A stretch of DNA of 64,000 nt, taken from contig NZ_DASVSF010000100.1 in assembly GCF_036388275.1 (NCBI RefSeq), forward strand, positions 124,001 through 188,000, in the 5' to 3' direction. Position 1 is the stretch's first letter; every line of letters begins with the position of its first letter. Origin of the DNA: Longimicrobium sp. (GTDB taxonomy: Bacteria; Gemmatimonadota; Gemmatimonadetes; Longimicrobiales; Longimicrobiaceae). Made by a program: the position numbers and the translations under genes. The notes beneath the pieces are model-generated. The model did not search any database, had not been told where the DNA came from, and was given only the letters and a program-made list of their open reading frames with translations. This document shows, one piece after another, positions 51,547 to 62,606 of the stretch.

Positions 51547-52486
51547 TGATCAGGCCCGGTTTGTCGATCGCATCCGCACGTACTACCTTGAGTTGGAACT
51601 GCTCCATCGCCGGCTCTACCAGTGACCCGAGGAGCAAGTCAGAGTGCTTTCGCAGTTCGCTGCTCTCTTCGCCAATCGGCGCGACATAGAAGCACGTGGT
51701 TTCGTACTGAGCTTGCGTCGCAGTGATCAGCGCGGCCGAAGTCGACCGAGGCTGGGCCACATGACTCGACGGGCTCGTCGCGGGAGTCGAGGGCAGCGTG
51801 TCGAGGAGATGGTCAATCGTGACGATCCGTTCCGCTCCCGATAACGTTTGTAGTAGCCCGAGGAATCGCAGGTTCACGATGAACGTATCCACCGCCTCCT
51901 CAGCCTGACCTTCAGGCACACCGAACTCTTGGATCGCGTCCACCATTGCGTTTCGGGCAGGTAACTTGTTACCGACGAAGCGCTCGTACAGCTGCCTAAA
52001 CGGATCGATATTCTCGATCGCGAGCTGCACCCGGACGCGCACCCGCTCTCTGGCAGGTACATCCTCGCTCACTGCCCTAATCCCGTCGGCGGTGAGCTCG
52101 AGCTGGTCGGCTTGGTACCCGCCTTTGATTAAGCCGTATTTGTTCGCGTTGGTGACCCATTGCCGACTCGGGCCGGACTCGGGCGACTTTCCGAGATGAT
52201 CAAATAGGCTCAAGCGCCTGACGGGTTTGCCGCTCCCGTATTCGAAAGCGGCTTCTGCGAGCCCGAGTGCCTCCTCGAAAGAACTTGCTGGGAAAGCACG
52301 GGCTGCTCGCTTGGCTGCCGTGGACGGGGAATCAGCGGCTCGCTGGATGCGCAGTGATTCCGCCACATTCGGCTGTGCCTTCGCTGGTTGCTTCAAGGCG
52401 CGCTTTGCCTCGCTACGTTTGCGCACACCCTTGGAAACGTCGGCCGATTCGGCCACGCGTTCTTCATTAGAAGTTTCGTCAGCCAT
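51547..52486 (-). pseudogene. Winged-helix protein with start of DRT/TIR-like domain, truncated by the prophage
   Basis: 313 host codons remain. A charged linker (about 1-65) is followed by a domain with FEEALGLAEAAFEYGSGKPV, ESGPSRQWVTNANKYGLIKGG and LELTADGI, as in a family of proteins whose C-terminus is a nucleoside deoxyribosyltransferase/TIR-like domain beginning FYVAPIGEESSELRKHSDLL. That domain reaches VVRADAIDKPGLI and then phage sequence takes over, so the catalytic end and the NPNVFYEL-type motif are missing. Role may be signalling or defence; the current product is inactive in that function. Confidence 0.7.
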
Positions 52487-53073
52487 ACCGTCTCGGGTTG
52501 AGAGATGATGTGCCGCTTAATTTGTTGTTCGGCAGACGGAATTCCAGCCAACAGCACCGTTTGAGTACATCGGCCGATCCCGCTCCGATCCAGATAATAC
52601 TCGCAGCTGCGAACGTCAAGCGCCTGTAAATTGCTTGGGCGCATCCTCATGCGTGGCGCGCTCGCCTTGGCTTGAGGGGACATGTTACCTGGGGGAGTGG
52701 CGACATCGCGCTCTTGTCGCGGTGGTTATCGCAGATCAGCGTGCACGCCCATGTGCGTCCACCATCTTTCTCGCGAGGAGATTCCGAGTGCGCGCGCCGG
52801 AGCTCTTGGGTCAGCGCCCGGCGGCCAGCCCGGCTGAAGCCCTTCTACCTGCGCACGCAGCGCGCTTACGCAGTGGGAGTACCAATTCGTAGTGCATTAC
52901 GGCAAGCGGCACCCGCGCGAGGTGGGCCCCGTGACAATTAGGCCTTTGTCCCTTGGCTCATCAAAGAGCGGAACGTAGTCGCGACCACGCCGAACCAAGC
53001 CCCGGTACGCCAACCGGCCCCGCGGCAGCATCGCCACGGGACCGGTCGTGTTCTGTCGGGGCAAACGCCCGCC
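52487..53073. other. Intergenic stretch of 587 bases
   Basis: No gene recognised. It contains ACATCGCG, TTGTCGCG and TTATCGCA within 52712-52733, a set similar to the phage-end motifs, and may include a remnant of another mobile element's end. It also carries the promoter of the truncated gene that starts at 52486. Confidence 0.4.
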
Positions 53074-53885
53074 TCAGCCGTGCGACGTCGCGGGCTGGCG
53101 GATGGGGATGTCGCGGCTGCCCTTGAGGATCGCCTTCTTCACCTCGCCGATCGCCTTGGTGATGCGGATCTCTCGGGGGCAGGCCTCGGTGCAGTTGAAG
53201 ATGGTGCGGCAGCGCCACACCCCTTCGCGGTCGTTCAGAATGTCCAGCCGCTCGTTCGCGTTCGTGTCGCGCGAGTCGAAGATGAAGCGGTGCGCGTTCA
53301 CGATGGCCGCCGGGCCCACGAAGTTCTCGTCGGCCCAGAAGCTGGGGCAGCTGGTGGTGCAGGCCGCGCACAGGATGCACTTGGTGGTGTCGTCGAACTT
53401 TTCGCGGTCGTGCACCGATTGCAGCCGCTCGCGCCCGTTGTCCGGCACGGGCGAGTCGTTGATCAGGAACGGCAGCACGGAGCGGTACTGGGCGAAGAAC
53501 GGCTCCATGTCCACCACCAAGTCCTTGATCACGCGAAAGCCCATCAGCGGCTCGATGGTCACGTGCTCGCCCACGTCGCGGATCAGCACCTTGCAGGCAA
53601 GGCGGTTCACGCCGTTGATGCGCATGGCGTCGGACCCGCAGATGCCGTGGGCGCAGCTGCGCCGGTAGGTCAGCGAGCCGTCCTCGTACCACTTCACCTG
53701 GTTCAGCGCGTCGAGCACGCGGTCCGTGGGGTCGGCCGTCACCGTGTACTCGCGGTACACCGGCTTTTCGTCGACATCGGGGTTGAAGCGGTACAGGCGC
53801 AGCGTGATCCGCTTGCCCGTGGCCAGCTTCGCCGCCGCCTTGCCGCCCCCGCCGGCACTCGGCTTGATCGTCTTCGGCGCCGCCA

Positions 53886-53886
<1 letters not shown>
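53074..53886 (-). CDS. sdhB: Succinate dehydrogenase iron-sulfur subunit
   Basis: 270 residues. 2Fe-2S ligands lie in RRSCAHGICGSDAM...LAC (Cys78, Cys83, then Asp86 in the place of a third Cys, and Cys98); 4Fe-4S in CILCAACTTSC; 3Fe-4S in CRTIFNCTEACP. It transfers electrons from SdhA's flavin to quinone. Its start overlaps the sdhA stop. An additional 25-residue N-terminal extension rich in Gly, Ala and Lys is present. Respiratory Complex II, inner membrane. Confidence 0.95.
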
Positions 53887-55624
<1,738 letters not shown>

Positions 55625-55628
<4 letters not shown>

Positions 55629-56074
55629 CGGCGCGCCGCGGCGGAAAAGTCGTAGGTCATCAGGGCGAAGATCCCCCAGGCCAGGGACAGCAGGACCACG
55701 CCGTACACCACCGCCTTCACGATCTTGCGTGCCTGCGGCTTGCGGACGTAGTCCTCGATGGAGTAGCGCGCTCCGTTCAGCCCGTGCAGCAGGGCGAAGG
55801 CGGCCAGCGCCACGTTGTATAGGCGCCAGAGCGGCTGGTTCCAGCGCTCCAGCACCAAGTCGGCGCTCAGGTGCTCCACCCCCACGACGATGTTCCACCA
55901 GTACAGGTGGTACAGCGCCATGAAGAGCAGGAGAATCCCCGAAATGCGCATGAACACCCAGCTGTACAGCTCGAACTTGCCCTTCTTCTGCATCAGCGGC
56001 TGGTCGTAGCCGCCGCCCGGCCGCGGCGCACCGCGCCCGCCCTCCGCCGGCACCTCGTCGATCACCGTGCTCAT
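55625..56074 (-). CDS. sdhD: Succinate dehydrogenase membrane anchor (SdhD-like)
   Basis: 149 residues with three membrane helices (about 42-58, 85-103, 118-140). His in FALLHGLNGARY is a likely haem or quinone ligand, and the preceding YHLYWW segment fits. N-terminal 25 residues are polar and Gly/Pro-rich. Coupled with sdhA. Confidence 0.85.
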
Positions 56075-56583
56075 CGCGGCGCCTCCATGCTCACCGGCGC
56101 CACGGCGGGGGCCGGCGCGGCCTGCGCCTCGTGTCCCCCGCCCTGCTGCATCTGCCGCTGCCGGTGCCGCTCGGCGCCCGGCTCCTCACGAAGGCCAAAG
56201 AGCGGAGCCAGCATGATGTAGGCGACCGGGATGATGAACAGCGCCGTCAGCCCCAGCGCGCCAAAGGCCAGGCGCCGCTGGTGAAGCATGGCGATGGGCC
56301 AGAAGTCCTGGATGATGATCCGCGTGCCGTTCAGCGCGTGGTACAGGACGGAGAAGAAGATGATGAGCTCCGCCACCCGGAAGAGCGGGCTGCGGTAGAT
56401 GGTCAGGGTGTGGTCGTAGAAGTCCGGCCAGTACACCACCGCCGCCGTGTCGGCGACGTGCACGATCAGGAACGCCAGGATGCCCAGCCCCGTCACGCGG
56501 TGCAGGAGCCAGGTCCACATCCCGGTGCTCCCCTTGTAGCGGAGCCCCTGGGCCAGGGAGCGGTTCCGGAAGTCGGTTGCCAT
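56071..56583 (-). CDS. sdhC: Succinate dehydrogenase cytochrome b subunit (SdhC)
   Basis: 170 residues with three membrane helices. The conserved SLAQGLRYKGS, HRVTG and LIVHVAD motifs (haem-ligand His) and FSVLYHALNGTR are present. A hydrophilic Gln/Pro-rich C-terminal extension of about 40 residues is unusual. ATGA overlap with sdhD. Confidence 0.9.
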   Translation of the reverse strand: MATDFRNRSLAQGLRYKGSTGMWTWLLHRVTGLGILAFLIVHVADTAAVVYWPDFYDHTLTIYRSPLFRVAELIIFFSVLYHALNGTRIIIQDFWPIAMLHQRRLAFGALGLTALFIIPVAYIMLAPLFGLREEPGAERHRQRQMQQGGGHEAQAAPAPAVAPVSMEAPR

Positions 56584-56614
56584 GTCCAGGTACTCCGTAT
56601 CGGGTTCCCAACGG

Positions 56615-56652
56615 CCGCCGCGCCGCGCCCCTGGAGGAGCGCGGCGCGGCGG
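56615..56652 (-). terminator. GC-rich hairpin between mdh and sdhC
   Basis: A 14-bp perfect inverted repeat (56615-56628 with 56639-56652). No T-run, so it may attenuate but not fully end transcription between mdh and sdh genes, both on the minus strand. Confidence 0.55.
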
Positions 56653-56663
56653 CGCGCGGTGGA

Positions 56664-57599
56664 TCAGACCTTGGCGCCCAGAACGCGCATGGGCTCGCGG
56701 ACGGCCTCGGCGCTCTTTTCCAGCGCGGCGCGCTCGTCGTCGGTCAGCGTCACCTCCAGCACCTGCTCCAGCCCGGTGCGCCCCAGCTTGCAGGGCACGC
56801 CCAGGAACAGGCCGTTCATCCCGTACTCGCCCTGCAGGAAGGCCGCGCAGGGAAGGATGCGCTTCTTGTCCTTGACGATGGCCTCGGCCATCTGCACCGC
56901 GCCGCTGGACGGGGCGTAGTAGGCGCTCCCCGTCTTCAGGTACTTCACGATCTCGGCGCCGCCGTTGCGCGCGCGGTCCACGATGGCGTCGAGCTTGTCG
57001 CGGTCGATCAGCTGCGTGATGGGAATGCCGCTCACGGTCGTATAGCTGATCAGGGGCACCATGGTGTCGCCGTGGCCACCCAGCACCATCGCCTGGATGT
57101 CCTCGACGCTGACGTCGATCGCCTCCGCCAGGAACGAGCGGTAGCGCGCCGTGTCGAGCACCCCCGCCATGCCGATGATGCGCTCGCGCGGAAAGCCGGA
57201 CGCTTCCATCGCGACGTAGCACATCACGTCCAGCGGGTTGCTGACCATGATGATGATGGCGTCGGGCGACACGCGGGCGATGTTCTCGCAGACCGAGCGG
57301 ACGATGCCGGCGTTGGTGTTCAGCAGGTCGTCGCGGCTCATCCCCGGCTTGCGGGCGATGCCGGCGGTGACGATGTAGATGCCCGATCCGGCCGACTCCT
57401 CGTAGCCGTTGCTGCCGGTCACGCGGGTGTCGAAGAGCTCGATCGGTGCCGACTCCCACTGGTCGAGCCCCTTGCCCTGCGGAATGCCTTCGGCGATGTC
57501 GATGAGCACCACGTGGCGCGCGAGCTCCTTTTCGGCGACGCGCTGGGCGGCGGTGGCGCCCACGTTGCCGGCGCCGACGACGGTGATCTTGTCTATCAT
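56664..57599 (-). CDS. mdh: Malate dehydrogenase
   Basis: 310 residues. NAD-binding VVGAGNVGAT near the N-terminus, substrate loop IARKPGMSRDDLL, catalytic His in LGGHGDTMVP and the Asp upstream in the MAGVLD segment. Length and sequence match LDH-like bacterial malate dehydrogenases. The ATG at 57599 is the family start; an in-frame start further upstream would add an out-of-family extension. It precedes sdhCDAB as a TCA cluster. Confidence 0.95.
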   Translation of the reverse strand: MIDKITVVGAGNVGATAAQRVAEKELARHVVLIDIAEGIPQGKGLDQWESAPIELFDTRVTGSNGYEESAGSGIYIVTAGIARKPGMSRDDLLNTNAGIVRSVCENIARVSPDAIIIMVSNPLDVMCYVAMEASGFPRERIIGMAGVLDTARYRSFLAEAIDVSVEDIQAMVLGGHGDTMVPLISYTTVSGIPITQLIDRDKLDAIVDRARNGGAEIVKYLKTGSAYYAPSSGAVQMAEAIVKDKKRILPCAAFLQGEYGMNGLFLGVPCKLGRTGLEQVLEVTLTDDERAALEKSAEAVREPMRVLGAKV

Positions 57600-57970
57600 G
57601 TCCAGGCCAGAGTACGAGTTTTTGGGGCCGCCCCGCGACGGATCGTCCATGCCGGGCCGGCTGTGGCGGCAACATAGATAGTGCCCGTGGGCGTGTCAAC
57701 GGAGCAACTTCGCCGCCTTGCGGGTTCCCTTCGGGGCTCCCGCGCAAACAGCGCGCGGTGCGGGGAGCAGGCCGGCCGCTGGGCGCGACTCTGCGGCGGG
57801 CGACCCCGTCCACTCCCACTCCGGTTGGAGATTCATTATCTTTCAACCCGCTGCCAGGGAACGACTTGCGACCCGTGGAACCTCCTGGCGGCAGGCGGGT
57901 CACATCCCATGCGACACACGCCGGCGGGAACGTCCCGGTCGGCGTTTTCTCTCTTCAGCAGTTTCGCTGC
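57600..57970. other. Divergent intergenic stretch mdh / ftsH
   Basis: 371 bases between two divergent genes, so both promoters should lie here. No repeat or RNA element recognised. The sequence TCATTATC and AT-richer segments near 57830 may be promoter-related. Confidence 0.45.
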
Positions 57971-59899
57971 ATGTCTTCCCTCGGCGAAAATCACACTCCC
58001 AAGCAGCCGTCTGGTCCCTCTGCCGGCACCGCTACGGGCAAGCCGGCCCCGGGCGACGTCTCTCCCCGCGTTCCCGCCTGGCTGGTGCGCGGCGGCATCG
58101 GCATGGCCGTGCTGGTCGTCGCCGTGTGGGCGTGGTGGGCCGCGCGCACGCCGGAGCTGCCGCGCATCGCCTACACCGAGCTGCTCAGCGCCGTCTCGCA
58201 GAAGAAGGTGTCGGCCCTCACCGTGCGCCCCGGCGACGTGATCCTGGGCGAGTGGGCCGGCGCGGCGGGCGCGGCCAACGGCACCGATCCGGACTTCGCC
58301 GTGGCCTTCCCCGTGGAGGAGATCGACGGGCTGGCAGCGCGCGCCGAGGCCGCGGGGGTCAAGCTTACCCTGGCCTCGCCTCCCACCCGCGCCACGCCCG
58401 AGAGCGTGCTGCGCGGGCTGCTGACGGTGGCGCTCCTGGTCGGCGCGGGATGGTTCCTGTTCCGCCAAATCCACCAGGGCGCTGGCGAGGAGCTGGGCGG
58501 CACCGGCGCGTCCGACGTGACGTTCGACGACGTGGCAGGCACGCAGGGCGCGGCCGACGAGCTGCGCGAAATGGTGGACTTCCTTCGCGCCCCCGAGCGC
58601 TTCGCCCGGCTGGGCGCCCGCATCCCCAAGGGCGCGCTCCTGGTCGGGCCGCCAGGGACGGGGAAGACGCTGCTGGCGCGGGCGGTAGCGGGCGAGGCAG
58701 GCGTGCCCTTCTTTTCCATCTCCGGCTCCGAAGTCACCGGCTTCCTGGTGGGCATGGGCGCGCACCGCATCAAGACGCTGTTCAAGCGGGCGCGCAAGAA
58801 GGGCGGGGTCATCTTCATCGACGAGATCGACGCGCTGGGCGGCAAGCGCGGGCGCAACCGCAGCCACAACGAAGACGACCGCACGCTCAACCAGCTGCTG
58901 GTGGAGATGGACGGCTTCGATCCGCTGGCGGGCGTGGTTGTCATCGCCGCCACGAATCGTCCGGACGACCTGGACGAGGCGCTGAAGCGTCCCGGCCGCT
59001 TCGACCGCATGATCACCGTCAGCCCGCCCACCTCCGGCGGGCGCGAAGAGATCCTGAAGCTTCACGTCGCCCGGCGCGGCATTCCCCTCCATGCCGAAGT
59101 GGACCTGGGGCGGCTGGCGCGGCTGACCCCCGGGTCCACCGGCGCCGAGCTGGCCAACCTGCTGAACGAAGCGGCCATCGCCGCCGCGCGCGAGCAGGAG
59201 CCCTCCGTCCGCTGGGCGCACGTGGACGCCGCGCGCGACCGGCTGCTGCTGGGCAAGGAGCGCAAGGGCTTCCGGGCGATGGACCAGGAGCGCTGCACGG
59301 TGGCGTACCACGAGGCCGGCCACGCGCTGGTGGGCGTGCTGTGCGCGCCCGAGGACGGGCTTCACAAGGTGACCATCCAGCCACGCGGCCAGGCCATGGG
59401 CGTCGCCTATTTCTCGCCCTCCGACGACCGCTTCCTGTACCGGCGCAGCTACCTGGAGGCGCTGATCATGAAGGGGCTGGCGGGGCGCGCGGCCGAGGAG
59501 CTGGTGTTCGGCCCGCTGGCCATCACCAGCGGCGCGCAGAACGACCTTCAGCAGGTGAACGGCATCGCCCGCAAGATGGTGTACCAGCTGGGGATGGGCG
59601 ACGACACCGGCCTGCTGATCCACGACGGCGAGGCGGGAAGCCTGAGCGCCGAGGCCCACGCGCGGATGGACCGCGAGGTGAAGGCCATCCTGGAGCGTCT
59701 CTACGCCAGCACCCGCGAAGTCGTCCAGGCCAACCGCGAGCCCCTGGCCGCGCTGGCCGTGGCCCTGCTTGAGCGCGAGACCATCGAGGGCGACGAGGCG
59801 GTGGAGATCATGGAAGAGGCCGGCACCACGCGCCCCGCCTGGCTCGCCGACGCCCTCACGGCACCTCTTGCTGCTTCGAGGAACGCGACGGCGGCCTGA
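57971..59899 (+). CDS. ftsH: FtsH-like ATP-dependent membrane zinc metalloprotease
   Basis: 642 residues. TM helices about 40-57 and 147-164 with a periplasmic domain between; AAA+ domain with Walker A GPPGTGKT (226-233), Walker B VIFIDEID (280-287), arginine-finger RPGRFDR; and zinc site HEAGH (447-451) with the third ligand region GAQNDLQQV. In the pore loop the usual MFVG reads FLVG, so the conserved Phe is one position early and Leu takes its place. Start at 57971 because TM1 follows at normal distance. Confidence 0.9.
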   Translation: MSSLGENHTPKQPSGPSAGTATGKPAPGDVSPRVPAWLVRGGIGMAVLVVAVWAWWAARTPELPRIAYTELLSAVSQKKVSALTVRPGDVILGEWAGAAGAANGTDPDFAVAFPVEEIDGLAARAEAAGVKLTLASPPTRATPESVLRGLLTVALLVGAGWFLFRQIHQGAGEELGGTGASDVTFDDVAGTQGAADELREMVDFLRAPERFARLGARIPKGALLVGPPGTGKTLLARAVAGEAGVPFFSISGSEVTGFLVGMGAHRIKTLFKRARKKGGVIFIDEIDALGGKRGRNRSHNEDDRTLNQLLVEMDGFDPLAGVVVIAATNRPDDLDEALKRPGRFDRMITVSPPTSGGREEILKLHVARRGIPLHAEVDLGRLARLTPGSTGAELANLLNEAAIAAAREQEPSVRWAHVDAARDRLLLGKERKGFRAMDQERCTVAYHEAGHALVGVLCAPEDGLHKVTIQPRGQAMGVAYFSPSDDRFLYRRSYLEALIMKGLAGRAAEELVFGPLAITSGAQNDLQQVNGIARKMVYQLGMGDDTGLLIHDGEAGSLSAEAHARMDREVKAILERLYASTREVVQANREPLAALAVALLERETIEGDEAVEIMEEAGTTRPAWLADALTAPLAASRNATAA

Positions 59900-59925
59900 T
59901 GCGCGGCGTGACCCGACGAAATTGC

Positions 59926-59954
59926 GAGGCCCCGGACACGCCGTCCGGGGCCTC
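59926..59954 (+). repeat. Palindromic hairpin, copy 1 (after ftsH)
   Basis: A 12-bp perfect stem (59926-59937 with 59943-59954, loop ACGCC) just after ftsH. An almost identical hairpin is at 60532-60560. It is probably a terminator-like repeat. Confidence 0.6.
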
Positions 59955-60057
59955 GCGTGCTCCGGGGCGGGGAGCGGGGATTGTGCAGCCACGCGTTCGC
60001 GTTTATCGTAAACATCCGAATCTCCCGCCCTCACCCGCCCTCCCGAGTCCCTGGCCC

Positions 60058-60474
60058 ATGAATCGTTCGCTGCTCCTGGCCGTCGTACTCTGCTTCTGCG
60101 GTTTTGCACCGGCTCACGCCCAGTCCAGCTCCCGGTGGAGAGTCTTCTATCGGAGTGACGCGTCGACGATTGCGTACGACACCACCACGTTCACGGAAGA
60201 CGACGAGGGAGTGCTGTCCGTCTGGATTCAGCACACGTACCCGCTGCAGCGCTCGAGCACCTCGGGCAAGCCGTTCGACCGCAAACGCACCTGGTTCGAG
60301 CTGGATTGCGACAACGGCAAAGTCAACGTCCTGCGGATCATCTGGATGCTGGGAACCGAGGTGACGGAGTCCTCCGACTACGAGGCGCTGGGAATGATCG
60401 AGTGGGTGCGCCCGAGTCCGGAAACCGAGCTCGAGTTCTTTCTGAAGACCTTTTGCCGCGGCTCGGACGGCTAG
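60058..60474 (+). CDS. Secreted protein, surface-adhesin E-like
   Basis: 138 residues with a signal peptide ending in APAHAQ. The mature domain has RWRVFYRSDASTIAYDTTTF and a later WFELDCDNGKV, resembling the small beta-barrel fold of bacterial surface-adhesin E proteins. Periplasmic or surface. Function unknown. Confidence 0.65.
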   Translation: MNRSLLLAVVLCFCGFAPAHAQSSSRWRVFYRSDASTIAYDTTTFTEDDEGVLSVWIQHTYPLQRSSTSGKPFDRKRTWFELDCDNGKVNVLRIIWMLGTEVTESSDYEALGMIEWVRPSPETELEFFLKTFCRGSDG

Positions 60475-60531
60475 CCGGCGAAGGCCCGGCGCAATGCGCG
60501 TCGGCTTGACGCGTGGCGCGAACGACCGAAC

Positions 60532-60560
60532 GAGGCCCCGGACACGACGTCCGGGGCCTC
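60532..60560 (+). repeat. Palindromic hairpin, copy 2
   Basis: A 12-bp stem (60532-60543 with 60549-60560, loop ACGAC) identical to copy 1 except one loop base, with matching bases beyond the stem (GCGTGC). Placed after the secreted protein gene. Confidence 0.6.
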
Positions 60561-60647
60561 GCGTGCGTCCACCGGCGGCGGCGCGGCGCGATCCCTGCGC
60601 TCCGGCGTGGATCGCGCGTGACCATGCCCCGCAACCCTGTTCCGTCC

Positions 60648-61406
60648 ATGAGCTTTTCCCTCCTGCGCTTCGGCCTGACCGAGATGCTCTCGTGCGGCGC
60701 GGACCTTCGCCGGGCGGCGCTGGGTGCCACGTCCATCGAAGAGGTGGCCGATTCCGTCGTGCGCTACTTCTACGCACAGGCGCTGGGCGAGGATGGGAAG
60801 CGCGAGTGCGTGATGGCGCGCTTCTACATGACGGTGCCGTTCGCGTCGCTGCCGCCGGAGTCGCAGCAGTTCGCCGCGCGGTTCCTGGGCGATCAGCCCG
60901 CCGGGCCGGAGCTGCAGTGCCTGACGCTGCTGGGAACGGTGGGCGACGAGCCCGGGTGGAACTCGCGGTGGACGTCGCACGGGCACCACGCCATTCCGCT
61001 CCCCACGGTGGAGTTCGTGAAGAGCGCCCCGATGATCGCCGAGCTGGTGCGGGCGGTGGGGCTCGATGCCACCGATGTGGTGTCGCCCAGGCCGGAGGTG
61101 CTGCGGGGGCTGCAGGGAAAGACCTACAACGTGTTCTACGTCCGCGACGCCGCCGGAAGCCAGTACATCCCGGCGCAGGACTTCGTCGACCAGTACGGCG
61201 TGTGTTCCGTGCTGGGCTTCGGCGGCGTGCTTCTGACGGGCGAGTTCTACGCGGTGATCCTGTTCACGCGCATCGCCATTCCGCCCGAAACGGCGGACCG
61301 CTTCCGCAACATCGCGCTGGACCTGAAGCTGGGCGTCTCGGCTGCGCCCATCCAGGGCACCTTCATTCAGGACGAGCCCCCGCGCCCCATCGAGATCGAC
61401 GCCTGA
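60648..61406 (+). CDS. GAF-like / sensor-associated protein
   Basis: 252 residues. Begins MSFSLLRFGLTEMLSCGADLRRA and has SIEEVADSVVRYFY, then a CVMARFYMTVPF strand, matching a family of cytosolic sensory-like proteins that often precede histidine kinases. No kinase is seen nearby. The ATG at 60648 begins the conserved start; another at 60624 is possible. Confidence 0.6.
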   Translation: MSFSLLRFGLTEMLSCGADLRRAALGATSIEEVADSVVRYFYAQALGEDGKRECVMARFYMTVPFASLPPESQQFAARFLGDQPAGPELQCLTLLGTVGDEPGWNSRWTSHGHHAIPLPTVEFVKSAPMIAELVRAVGLDATDVVSPRPEVLRGLQGKTYNVFYVRDAAGSQYIPAQDFVDQYGVCSVLGFGGVLLTGEFYAVILFTRIAIPPETADRFRNIALDLKLGVSAAPIQGTFIQDEPPRPIEIDA

Positions 61407-61430
61407 TCCCGAACGGGTCGAGCGCCACCT

Positions 61431-61988
61431 CTACCGATCTGCGATCCGAACCGACCGCACGATGCTCAGCAGGGCGGGCACGCCGGCCGAATCGGCGCTG
61501 GGGGCGACGAGAGTGAGCAACGAACTGCCATCCGGTTCTCGCCACGCAGCCGCGACCACGTACTTCGGCCCGTCCAGGCCCCACGACTCTTCCGTGGCGT
61601 AGCCGCTGACCGCCTTGACCCGCCGGCCTCCAATCCGGGCCATGCACTCCCGGCCTCCGTCCATTCTCTCCGCCGCATCGTTCAGCGAATTCGAGTACAT
61701 GCCGAAGTCCGCCTGGACCGAGCGCCTGCCGGACGCCACCCACCGGCGGACGACCGAGTCGATCCCCCGCATTTCCTCGCGCTGGTATTCCGCCGGAAGC
61801 GACAGCTGAAACGGACCCGCGTCCACCCCTCGCCATCCGGACGTGTCCGCGCCCGGAGCGGTGCACGGGCTCGGCGCCGCGCCGGAAGTGCAGGCGGTCG
61901 CGGCCAGGGCAGACGTGGTCAGGGCTAGATGGCGCCACGCGCGTACGCCGACGGCGGCCCGGAGCTGCCTGTCCCGCCCCGGAGTCAC
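61431..61988 (-). CDS. Putative lipoprotein
   Basis: About 185 residues from a GTG overlapping the upstream stop. A hydrophobic signal ends near TAC, a lipobox-like Cys. The rest is beta-rich with a WRGVDAGPFQLSLPAEY start. Function unknown. Confidence 0.55.
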   Translation of the reverse strand: MTPGRDRQLRAAVGVRAWRHLALTTSALAATACTSGAAPSPCTAPGADTSGWRGVDAGPFQLSLPAEYQREEMRGIDSVVRRWVASGRRSVQADFGMYSNSLNDAAERMDGGRECMARIGGRRVKAVSGYATEESWGLDGPKYVVAAAWREPDGSSLLTLVAPSADSAGVPALLSIVRSVRIADR

Positions 61989-62479
61989 TTCGCTTCGTCG
62001 GGGTCGTGCACCATCTCGTCGATGGCGACGACGACGCCCAGGATCAGCCCGTCGTCCTGGCCCGACTGGATGTCGATGCCGTAGGTGTCGCGAATGGTGA
62101 ACCACTTCTTGGATACATTGGCCACCGTTTTTCCGCCGCGCTCCACCTCGTATTCGTGGTCCAGGATGTCGCCCTTCACCACCAGGTCGTCGCCGCCCTC
62201 CACGTCCACGATCCACTTGTCGCGGAAGGGCGAGATCAGCGCCTTCTTGACCGTCGCGATCGTTTCGCCGCCCCGCAGGAGCTTCATGCTGTCGCGGATG
62301 GCGATCTTCTTTTCGCGGACGGTGACCACTTCCCTGCCCTGCATGTCGGTGATCTCGAACGTTTCGCGGATGGTCATCACCTTGCCGTCCACCTTGTAGA
62401 CCGGCTGGCCGCGCTCGTCTTCGATCGTGTAGTCCTCGCCGATCGAGATCAGCCGCTGCTTCATCCTGTATCGAGCCAT
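61985..62479 (-). CDS. LURP-one-related protein
   Basis: 164 residues. Twelve-strand beta-barrel pattern of the LURP-one family (Tubby-like fold): RYRMKQRLISIGEDYTIED, EDERGQPVYKVDGK, then repeated short strands and a C-terminal DDGLILGVVVAIDEM helix. Strong ribosome-binding site (GGAGG five bases before ATG). Role unknown; likely lipid or membrane related. Confidence 0.8.
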   Translation of the reverse strand: MARYRMKQRLISIGEDYTIEDERGQPVYKVDGKVMTIRETFEITDMQGREVVTVREKKIAIRDSMKLLRGGETIATVKKALISPFRDKWIVDVEGGDDLVVKGDILDHEYEVERGGKTVANVSKKWFTIRDTYGIDIQSGQDDGLILGVVVAIDEMVHDPDEAK

Positions 62480-62606
62480 CCCACCCTCCCATTCGGTTGA
62501 TCCGGAACGCGAGCCGCTCGGTGGGGCAAGCTCTGCGCCCCCGGGCCGTTGCGTCCTTTGCCCCACCCGCCCACGTTGTCTACTTTCACAGACTCGGGAG
62601 GAGCAG

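Noticed and set aside
57836..60109. 757-codon open frame on the minus strand
   Set aside because: Antisense to ftsH, no recognisable domain, and no ribosome-binding site.
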